Below, one piece after another: positions 46,001 through 58,000 of a stretch of DNA of 64,000 nucleotides. Numbering within the stretch: the first letter of the stretch is position 1; the number at the start of each line of letters is the position of its first letter. The DNA lies in contig NC_092680.1 of assembly GCF_964355755.1 (NCBI RefSeq), forward strand, positions 18,207,001-18,271,000, given 5' to 3'. The translations under genes were made by a program, and so were the position numbers. This stretch comes from Antedon mediterranea (lineage: Eukaryota > Echinodermata > Crinoidea > Comatulida > Antedonidae). The notes beneath the pieces were generated by a model. It was given only the letters and a program-made list of their open reading frames with translations, ran no database searches and had not been told where the DNA came from.

Positions 46001-49000
46001 CATTATGAGATATGTTTTGGTCGAAAACTTTGACTGGAAGAAGTCAAAGTTATTTTTTTAACCAAAAAAAATCTGTATTTCAGTTAAAGGGTTTTTTTTC
46101 TCGACTATTTTTTGGTGAAAGTTAACTATTATAATACTTCAAAATGACCCACTTTTTTTCTAAATCTTTTTATTTTTATTTTTTTGGAATTTGACAAAGG
46201 GACAATACATCTTTAATGTGTCTCAAATGTTATGGCTAGCTAAATGATCCTGTATATATATTTATCTACTTTTTGTATGTGTACATATTTATGTATGTTT
46301 TTTGTTTAAAGAAAATTATATATATAACTTTGTTTTTATAATTTTCTGTAAGTACAACTCCCAGTTCACTCAGCTGTAAAATGAGTACCTGGTTGAAAAT
46401 ACTAGGGAGAAAAAAGGCGGCGTGGAAAGGAACTGGCCACCCTACCACATAATGCCGAGGCTTAGTACAATGAGCTCCTAACAGCTCATTCCCCTACGTT
46501 CAGAGAACACGGGACTCACCTTTATAGTATATTTAAAAAAATTATGTATTGTGTTTTAAATTTTCTTTAATTACTTGAAAACCTTGCTGGGTCATTTTGA
46601 AAAGCAGTCATTATCGAAAATGCAATTGAGTCAAAAGAAGAACAAATAAAAGAAAAAATATTTTACAAGAATAAAAAATGTTTGTAAAATTACCAATTTA
46701 CAGTATAACTATAGAGTATTACTTTTGAATTATATATGTTGGTATTTTAAAGATGTGTTTCCCTCCTAAAATTATTTTAAACTTTTATGAAAATTAAATT
46801 TAAAATTAGCTCAGAAATAATAAACCAAGTTTTTATCCTGGTTGTTGTACTAAATGAAGCTAAATATGTTGAATGGTTGCCAGTAAATTGTGGTTTTTAT
46901 GCCATCTTTGAAACATTTAGTCTAGCGACTAGCTCATTCTTCATATGACTAGCCAACTGGGTGTGTATCTTTGACCGAATATTTATTGATAGACATTGTA
47001 CGCCCAAATTAGACCCTGAAATGTACTTTACATTTTAAATTTTCTTACAAGTTCATTTTAAATCTATTAAAAAAAAAACATCTTTTAGTTTTAGGGAGGT
47101 AGGTAGGGTGGGAGTCAAATAGATCTCTGAAATTTGGACTTAAATGTTTGTATTATACCTCAAATGGGTTATATTTCATTTTTGTTGAAATGTAATGTTA
47201 CAGTATAAAACCTCCTTTGGGACACACCTATTAAGGGGACATCCATGGGGACACACCTAATAAGGGGACATACCTATTCAAGGAACACACCTATTAAGGG
47301 GACATTCATATTCAGGGGACACTCACTCTTATTCAGGGGACACACCTATTTAGGGGACACACCTATTAAATGGATATTCCAAATTCAGGGGAGATTTTAT
47401 CCTTAGGGTTTTTTTATAGAATATTATTAGGATTATTAAAGTAATCCTTTCCATAGATAATATCATATCACAGACGACAAAAGAAACTGTTGTTATAATA
47501 AATTTTTTTTAAATATCACGTTTTTTCAAGTAGTGACAACAATCACATTATTATTAATATTGACAACAAGTTTATTTATAACATTGCAAACAATAGAAAT
47601 TTAATATAATTTACAAAAAAGAAAGTGAATTAACAATTAACAAAAATTGAATTAAGTTGATAGTGATCCATGTTCAGTTCTACACAATATTTGTGACTCA
47701 AAAGTACAAGACAGGGTCACGATAAAACAGCAGAAGATTGAACACTTGAGTAATATCTGACTCAGAAACTCGCTGTCAGCTTTGAAAGGAATCGAGTACA
47801 ATTTCCCAGACTGTTGGCTTATCGCGCTGCGAAATCCTATGGGAATGCTAACTAGAGTAGAAAGAAAATTAAGTAAAAAGTACATGCTGGACAACCTCCT
47901 ACGATGCTATCATCCAGTCGCAGATAAGCAAAGCGAGGAAATGTTCGAAAAGTACAGTGGATGGGGTGAACTAACCTGTCGTGGCAAATCAGGATAATAA
48001 GGGGTACACAGCTGTGTGTTGGAATTGCGCCAATCTTTAATTTCAACATTAGTTCAAGTTAAAAGTTATTTATGTTGACTTTTGTATAGGAAAAGTTTAC
48101 TCAATTACATTAATGATCATCATTGGGCTAAATGCCCTGCAGAGAAATACAAGTTAAGCGTTTTTCTAAACGATTAAAACATTATAAATGTTAACTAAAC
48201 ATACAATGTTAAAAAGTACTCTCTTGAAGTTTGTTTGAATACAGAGATATGTGTTGGACTTTATGAACATTGGCTCAGTGGCCAGTTTAAATAAATATAA
48301 TAAATATTAAATGTAATTTATATTTACCAACATTAACTTGAACGAAGGGCCTTACACCACTACTTGAACCCAGGCTCTTAGATCACGAACATGAACCCAG
48401 GCCCTTAGATCACTAACTTGAACCCAGGCCCTTAAACTACTAACTTGAACTCAGGCCCTTAGATCACTAACTTGATCCCAGGCCCGTAAATAACTAACTA
48501 GAATTCAGGCCCTTAAATCACTAACTTGATCCCAGGCCCTTAAATCACTAACTTGATCCCAGGCCCTTAAATTACTAACTTGATTCCAGGCCCTTAGATC
48601 ACTAACTTGAACCCAGGCCCTTAAATTACTAACTTGAACCCAGGCCCTTATACCACTAACTTGAACTTAGGCCCCTAGATCACTTTAACTTGATCCCAGG
48701 CCCTTACACCACTAACTTTATTCCATGCTCTTAAACCATTAACTTGAAACCCAGGCCCTTAGATCACTAACTTGATCCTTGGCCCTTAAAATTACTAACT
48801 AGAACCCAGGCCCTTAAACCACTAACTTGAACCCCGGCCCATAAACCACTAACTTAAACCCAGGCCCTTAAACCACTAACTTAAACCCAGCCCATAAACC
48901 ACTAACTTAAACCCAGGCCCTTAAACCACTAACTTGAACTCAGGCCCTTACACCACTAACTTGAACTCAGGCCCTTAAATCACTGTAGGACTTGAACTCA

Positions 49001-52000
49001 GAACTTGAACCTAGGAGCTTAAATCAGGACTTGAACCTAGGAGCTTAAATCAGGACTTGAACCTAGGAGCTTAAATCAGGACTTGAACCTAGGAGCTTAA
49101 ACCAGAACTTGAAAAAAGGAAACATTGTCGTGTAAAAATAATTGTTCATTTAAAAAATTGTCCACAGTATTTTACTTTACATAGGGATTTTTTTGTTGTA
49201 ATACATTAAATTTTTTGCTACACCATTTTCAAAATGTGTAGCAATAAGGTTGTTTTGTATAGCTTTTTGCTATGCTACACTGGCGAAAATGTTCCCTAAT
49301 TACAATGATTCTAAAGTACATTTAAATACCGTATCATGTTATTCCTATAATCCTATTTATTCCTGAAACATATCTAGTTGAAAATTAACCTTTAATACCT
49401 TGAAACTTGTAAAAAGTCATAACATAAAATAAACACATGCTGCACATTGAACATTAACGATATTGTCACTATCATCAAAATATTAATTACATTGATATAA
49501 GCAAGGTACACACTTTTTCCTATGCACTCATAAAGGTTTAGAGAACTTTAAAAAGTACAAGTTAACTCTACAGTTGGTGGAAATTGGAACATGGAAAAAA
49601 AAGAATGCCTCGGAATAATAAGCTGGTTAGGCATTAGTCAGTTGCTGTACAGTAATTGTATCACATGGCACACTGTTGATTCTCATTATGCTTTGAATGT
49701 GAATAACTATAACTATGAATTGTAAATCATACTTTATATTAAAACATAAACTAGAATGTTTTTAGAGGGCAGCCTGTAGGATCTAAAGCTCTGTCTGTAC
49801 ACATAGAGATATTATAGTGTCTCTATGGTCTACACTATTAAACGTTATGCGACAACAAAATGTGATGTGCCCATATATGGAAATGATGATGTCATATCAC
49901 TACCATATTTGGGCACATCACATTGTTTTTTGTCAAACTAGTTTAGGGTTTTTCTTGCGAATTTAAAGATACAATATTCATTTGGCCATTCAGTCAACTA
50001 AAAATCTGTAATCACTTTTTTATAATATGAATGGTAGATTAACAAATATTTACTTTTTTCATTTGAATAGTAATAACTAATAGATACAGCATTTATAACA
50101 AGCTATTGAGTACTCTAAAACGAACGGAAAAGCTACAATGTAGCTATATATTGTAGCAATTAGATGTCATAAAGATAAACTCAAACCTATTCTACTTCAT
50201 AACAATCATGATTGAGACATAAATTATGTATTATTGGTGTAATATTTAACACTGAATACTAAAGGTTAATTAAAGCTATTCTATACCGCTATTATTAAAG
50301 CAATGAATTGAGAAACAAGGTGAAACTTACAAAATACAACAGAAACAATGAGCTATATAGAAACCTTGATTTTAAGTTCATAGAGACTTACATACCGTGA
50401 CTAATATAGTAATAAAAAAAATGTCTTTTTTTTATTAATAAGAAGCTTAGAATGTCAACCTAGCACCAATACACTGTACAACACATCTGCATGTAGGCCA
50501 TTGACTGTAAAGGTCAAAGTACTATCAAAAACACTAAAGGTCAATGTACTTTTTTTAATCAGCTGTATGAAACTGTAGCTGTGTAATCTTATTCTTGTTT
50601 GCTAGGTTTATAAAGCATATCTCCACATCTAGAAGGAATATGTCTTGTTTTATAGATGTTTTGTTTAATATCATGACAACAGTTCATTTAATTCTAGAAT
50701 ATTTTATACAAAAATGTAAACACAATTTTAATTTTAAAAATGTTAATCAGATATTTTGTTTTCTTAACAATCATGACGTCACTTGATAGTTTTTTTAGGA
50801 TGAAAGCTTTCTTATTTCCTTTGTTTTATGTAAGAAAAATGCAAATATATCTATATTATTTATCTATTTATATAGAGGTTATCGCTTGCCGTTTACCCGT
50901 CCATCGTTTAGTAATAGTATTTTCTATAACAACATCTGTATTTTGAACACTCTCTCAATGTACAAATGAAAAAGATGAAACAGAAAAGGGGTCAAAGTTA
51001 TTGAATAAGCTAAGTTCAAATAAATTTACTATATATCGGAAAAGGGGCTGAAAAAAAATTCTGAAACCAAAACTGGTTTCAATAACTCTAAAATAATTTA
51101 GAGGAATAGGTAATAATTAAATTTGGAAAACAGGTCATTGGTTCTAAATAATAAAAAAGAGTTGAGTTATCGGAAACGTTAACTCATGAAAAAAAAGAAA
51201 AAACACACTCGGAGGATCTATTTCGTCATTCTGAACCCCAAACTGCCGCCAATTAGTCTAAATATTTAGAGGGATTCGGAAGAATGAAAAGTAGAACACA
51301 GGTGAAAGGAATTACAAACACAGATCAAGACCAACAAAAGCAGGTGATGTGAAGAGGCGACTAAAAAACAATACTGTGCTGTCTAAATGCATGGTTCTGG
51401 TGGATGTTACAGTAAATGCTAAGTAAAGCTTTTTGTACGCGACATCCAGAGTGTGTTCGCTTGACTACCATTGCATAGGATCTGACCTATATGACAGCAA
51501 AGGTAACTGCACTATTATCGTACTTATACTTCTTTCACACTATTATGAAATTAATCTTTAGTTAGGCAAAGAAAAATCAAAAACTGTTATTTTATACCAA
51601 TGCTTACATAAACTATTGAATGAGTATGCCGTTACATAGGATTAATAGAGTTCAGAAATAGGATAACGTACTTAAACAAACTAATTTTCCAGTCCAATTA
51701 TCAACATTACTATAAAACGAAAATTACGATATGATAGTTCAGTATTTTAGTTTTGGCAGTTTCTTAAATATATCAGTGATTTTAACAGTATAAAATTAGG
51801 AGTTTTTCGAAAAAAGTTTGGCAGAGTGAAAAATTTAATGTACATAAAATAAAAGCATAAATATAAAAAGTGAGATCGATGAAATAAAATCTATGTTCAA
51901 ATAGTATTACATATATTAAAAAATGGTAGTGTCATACTGTAATTTCTTTTTAAAACAGGACACATACATACACACAATGCAGATAAAATTAAAAGGACTG

Positions 52001-55000
52001 TAACATTGTATTATTATTGAATGCACAATAAAAGTGCAATAGTGGGGTCAGGATTGTACAATTAATCTCCCATGATCACGATAGCACGCACCACGTTCCC
52101 CTTCAATAGTCACGAAAAATACATCCCACTGATATCCGTTACAATCCCTTTTTCACACGTACCACTTGTAAAGTAATAAATTGTAATACAATATAATAAT
52201 AAGAGTCCAGACAAAGATAATGATGAGCTAAACAGACAAAGAACTGTCAGAAGAGATTGTAAAATATAGGAATATAGAATTGATTTATTGTTTGGTACGC
52301 TCATTAAAATAACATGACAGGTGTCAATCACCTGTTGAATAGGTTGGAACATAACAACAGTACTTTAATTGGATTTTAGAGTCTATCAACACAAAACCAA
52401 AATATGATTTTCACATATTTATTTTTAATAACATTTTCAAACTTCTGAAACTGGTTATGGTTTGCCAAAGACCCAGTTTTAATGCAAAAAAAATTAATAA
52501 TTCAGAAACATAAATAAATCAATTTAAGCAATTACAAAGATATAACAAGTTTTCACCATGAAATTACTAAACAAAAATGATTATTTATTATCAAGATATA
52601 CTATAGGAGCCTACTATGACTTTAGTTTTTTTTTTAATATTTTGATTTCTGGAAACTATGTATTTTTAATCCTATACCTGATTAGTATCTTTGTCAAAGA
52701 AAATCATATTAACTTTAATAACCTAAATGAGGGCGCTACACCGATAAATACATTTTAGGAATAAAGTTCATCAAACTTTAATAAATTATTGTTCAGTGGC
52801 TATGAGCGCTCACTGGCTAAACCCAGGGGCAGGGGCCCCAGAGTTTAAGGGTCCCAGAGTTTAAGGGGTCCCGGTGCTTAAGAGGCTCCAGAGCATGAGC
52901 AGCTCATATGTTATTTTTACTTATAATCATTGATGAACGTTATTTATTTTTACTGTATAACACTGTAAGGGTGAATCCAAATAACATAAAAATGATATTG
53001 TAAACAGCCTAAACATATTTTACAATTAGCAGTATAGGATAGTAAGTTGTATGGTTAGCAGTATACAGTAGTAGTATAGTACTGTAAGTTACAGTACATC
53101 ATACATTTAAGGGGCAACTTCGTTGCTGTTGATTTTGAAGAAATAAAATAAAAATCTGTAGTGGTAGTATACTATAAGTTGCATAGTTAACAATATAGCT
53201 GGATTTAACTATTGCACTTGTATGTTATCAGAAAGTCCATGAAAAGTCCGATGTTTAATAAATTATAGGATTTAAGGTATTAGTAGATTTGAACATCCTA
53301 AAAAAATATGCTATTATAAACTAATTTATAAGAAACAAGAAACTCTAGAGGGAAGCATTCATATAAAAATATTTTAAAGTATATTTAACTTTCGATTGTG
53401 GGATAATAAATACTAGTCTGTTTTGAGGCGATCTATTGTTAATTTCTTTGTTCTTTCTATCTGAGCAAATGGATTAGATCATGAAGTACCATTTGAATTT
53501 GAAACCCTCTTATATGTTACTATTCATTAATGCTGTAGAATATATTAGTGCTGTGTACATGGGATCTCCACAGAGGCATGTCTTAATACTATTCATAAAT
53601 TTACATAATAGTATTCTTTGCCAGCCAATATATGTGTAATATCATTTGCTTTGGATGTAATTCATGACAAGAAAAAAATATCAGTATAAAATAAAGGGTG
53701 TTGGCCTATTTTTTATGTCTCGCTGGTTTTAATTTCATTTTCTTTTTTGTCTGATCTTCTTTTTGAATATATACAGAAAGATATAAGTTAGAATTTTATC
53801 TCTTAATAACTGGGTTTTGATAAGTAATTAATCTCAACACCTCGTAATTAGTAACTTATGTTTTTTGAATATTTAAAAAAAAAGTACTGTAACTAATAAT
53901 TTAAAAGCGAAACACTGTCAAATTATATTAAAATTAATTTCTTACCGCCACTGTTTTCGTAAATTCCTCTCCGTTCGGGGGTGTCTCTCGCAGGAGTGCA
54001 TAAACCACTTCGGAACTGTCCTTTATATGGCCAGACATTTCATCGGTCAGTACGTGCACGTTTCTATAAATCGTAAAGACATTTTTAGTAGAAGCAGACG
54101 AATGCGTGGGTTCAATATCCTTAAGGGTAGTAACAGCCTTCTAAGATATCTAATCATGTCAAAGGTCACATCTTTGAAAAAAATGAGATATCGAGAAAAT
54201 TTATGAAAGCATGGTTTAAAGAGAGCTGCTATAACATACAAATTTAGAAAAAAAAAATCATCTTGAACATCAGCATTTCATTTAGCATAAAAGATGGCAA
54301 GTGTAGAAAGAATCACATTGTTCACTAATTATTTTATACATTACTGTATCTGTGTTTTTTTTTCATGTTAAATGAATCAAGAAAAATTTAACCATACAGG
54401 AGGCGGGCGGATATTTGGAATTGGCAATTATGTGAGAATTGAGTTTATTTTTTAATTTAGCAGGAAAACATTAGAAAGATTAATTATAATATTATTGCAT
54501 GAAAGTATAAAGAAAAATAAAAGTAGAAGATTAAAATATCCTGATAAAAATGTTATTATTATAAAATTATAATTGGGACACTTGGATCATAAGTGACTTT
54601 AGGTATACATTTAATAATGAAATTTATATACAATGCAAAATTATCATCCAACAAATGTCCTTCTTAAAGTACAAATAAATAGTGCCATCAGAAAATCAGA
54701 AAATGAAAGAGAACATTTTGACAAAGTGACAGAAAAAGGAAAAGAGATTGAAATGGTGTGCACTATTAAGGATCTAGATTAGCATATTTCTAGAAACTAA
54801 AGAAGTTATAAAATTGAAACGAACGTTTTAAATTTGACTGTATGATTTAAATATTGGTACAGAATGAGAAATTGCACCAAGACGCTCCGCCGGAAACTTG
54901 AGTCACTAATTTGTAGATCAAATAACTGCAAAGAAATAAAAAGAAAACAAAAGTTTATTACTTTATATAGAAAATAACAAAAATAAGTTGTATAAATTAC

Positions 55001-58000
55001 AATGCCTTTGTTCAGAGAGAGTGCTATATTTGTCTTTTAACTATTAGTATTACTTAAATTAGTATTTAGTCTAGATACTCAGAGTCTAGATAATTTTAAT
55101 AATAAACAAACAATCAAAGCGCTTTGATCTTTATGAAATAGTGCTATATAAATGTCGCATTATTAGGTTATATGCATTATCATGCATATAACCTCTTGAT
55201 TCTGTCAAAATCTTTATTAGGTTATATGCATGATATGCATATAACCTCTTGATTCTGTCAGAATCTTTATTTATTTCTTTATTTATTCTTTCCTTAGCAC
55301 TATTTTGTCCGTGAATTATCTTGATATCAGTTTCATCTATCTAAGTCAATTTTTCAGAGTATATTCCTTATGGCCAGGAATCGATGTGGTTATGTTTTCA
55401 CGATGCGCAATCAAAAATTACGCGGTCTACGCGCGATTTAACGAAATCACGTTTGTAATCATATCTTCACAAACATGAATCACTTTTAAACAAAATTTGG
55501 TACTCATAAATTTCAGGTCATATTTCATCATATGGCAATACAATTACGTGCGTAGCGCATATAACGCATGCGTACGCGCGCTTAAAATGTTGAAAATTGT
55601 CAGAATTTATTTTCGATGAAATTAGAGTACGTTTCAGGCAATTTTAAGCGTTTAAAAAATTGCCATGAGTGCGCAGATTTTTGCACGCGCACTGCGCGTC
55701 AAACGTTAATGCGCACTGTTTGTGTCCGATTACTGTTGTATAACCTTTCTTTAATAATATCATCATATTTTATTCACTTTTCAACGCGAAACAGCGTTAT
55801 ACGAGCACGTCAAAAGTGACGGGCTACGCACGTGTAAGTTAACAAAATGGTGAAAATATGCTAAATTTTAAAATTAATATATATCGTTAGAATGCTCGGG
55901 AACACCTATTTTTTATTTAATTTTCTTGAAGTGTATGTATCATATGTATGATTTATTATGAAATTAGAAGAACAAAAGTTGATTAAGTCATCATTAATGG
56001 CATATTAAATTTAACAAAACTAATTTCGACAATCAAACAAATTATAACATTTTCTTAGGCCAAAATAACAAACTTAACGTTAACTTTCTTCATTAAGAAG
56101 TTCATATATTAAAGTTAAAAGTATATAGTTTGACAGTGCATCATTTTTTTAAATTTTTAAAGATGTCATCATAGTAAAACATTATAATTCATTGCGGTAT
56201 GTAATAATCTATCTGCACCAAAGTGGTTACTGCATAGTAAATACACGGAGGAATTTTTCTCCAACTTTTAGTCAGTTGTGTATGGATCGATGGTCTGTGC
56301 TCGTGTCAATGGCATTCAAGGTACCGAGTTCGAGTCTCACCTTGGGAAACGAAACAAAATTAGTTTTTTTTTATTATCCGTATTGTTTGTTCAAATTTAT
56401 TTCTTAGTGTATAGATTATACACATGATTTATAATGAAATCTAGATAAAAATTAACTTATGTCTTTATTATTATGTAACAACAAATGTGGTTTATGACAT
56501 TATACGCATATGGATCTTTGATCGGATTGTGATACCGGCTATGGTGTTCGCGTTAGCAAGGTCCTATCATATATTATAAATAATTAAAGATTCTGAGAAA
56601 ATCAATCAATCAATATATATTTTAAAAATCAATTATCTTTATTTAAATCAATGCATATAACCTATAATTCGTCATAGTGACGAATTAAATCTAGTTTATT
56701 TATTCTTTCCTTAGCACTATTTTGTCCGTGAATTATCTTGATATCAGTTTCATCTATCTAAGTCAATTTTTCAGAGTATATTCCTTATGGCCAGGAATCG
56801 ATGTGGTTATATTTTCACGATGCGTAATCAAAAATTACGCGGTCTACGCGCGATTTTACGAAATCACGTTTGTAATCATATCTTCACAAGCATCTATATA
56901 TAAATTTACGTAAGGGCAAAATTCGGTAAATCGCGCCTTACTTCTATAATTTTTACTCGATGGTATATAAAGTTGGTTCGTACTTTCGGTACTGATTTTA
57001 ACCACCTGATGTAACCCTGTTTACTAATTAAATTAAGTTAGATAATAAGTTATTGACGGTTAAAACGAATTTAGGTTCCAAGATTTGCCCCAAATAGGGG
57101 TGGTTTCCGACCGTGGTATACACTGTATAATGGATGTCCGTCTTGAAAAATACCCGCCACAAAAATGCGAGGAGGCTTCGCATTTTCCTATCTCCTCCTA
57201 CGATAATTGTTTTTAATGGCTGAAAACCGGTTGAACAGCTAGAGTACACCATCATAATGTTGAAGACAGGCCGATTTTCTTTAAAAAATACTATTTTGAT
57301 ACATTTAATATACGTTTTTACAAATGTATTGATTTGTGATGAATGGAACATTCCAAATTATTTGGTTTAACCATACAGGTATAGATTTAGATTTATGGGC
57401 CCCCTTGGAGAATGAACATAAATAGTATTGCAATGCTGTACAATACTGTTAAGGTATTAACCACTTTTGATTGCAATTTGAATCGCAAATTTCTTACTGT
57501 GAGTGTTGGTACTGTTAGATGTAATATAAAAATATATACAAATAAACTTTATTACTGTGAGTGTGGGTAGGCCCTACTGTTAGATTATAAACATATAATA
57601 TACAAATAAACATTCCACATTATTTGGTTTAACCATAGAGGTATAGATTTAGATTTATGGGCCCCCTTGGAGAATAAACATAAATAGTATTGCAATGCTG
57701 TACAATACTGTTAAGGTATTAACCACTTTTGATCCCAATTTTAATCGCAAATTTCTTACTGTGAGTGTTGGTACTGTTAGATGTAATATAAAAATATATA
57801 CAAATAAACTTTATTACTGTGAGTGTGGGTAGGCCCTACTGTTAGATTATAAACATATAATATACAAATAAATAAACGTTATTACTGACAGTTGCTTTTC
57901 AACGTTTGTATTAATTAATAATTTAAAAATATATAAACGTCGTAGTGGTGTATCGTTACATGTACTTTACTATTTCAATCGACTATGACAGTGAGAGTTT

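Noticed and set aside
47782-47997. 71-codon plus-strand frame in the large THOC1 intron
   Set aside because: TTG start, stop close upstream, no recognised family, no paired exon. Kept only as an unexplained, less AT-rich patch.
48335-49115. Degenerate CRISPR or coding repeat
   Set aside because: No spacers; the 27-bp unit carries stops (TAA) in frame; it is a simple tandem array.
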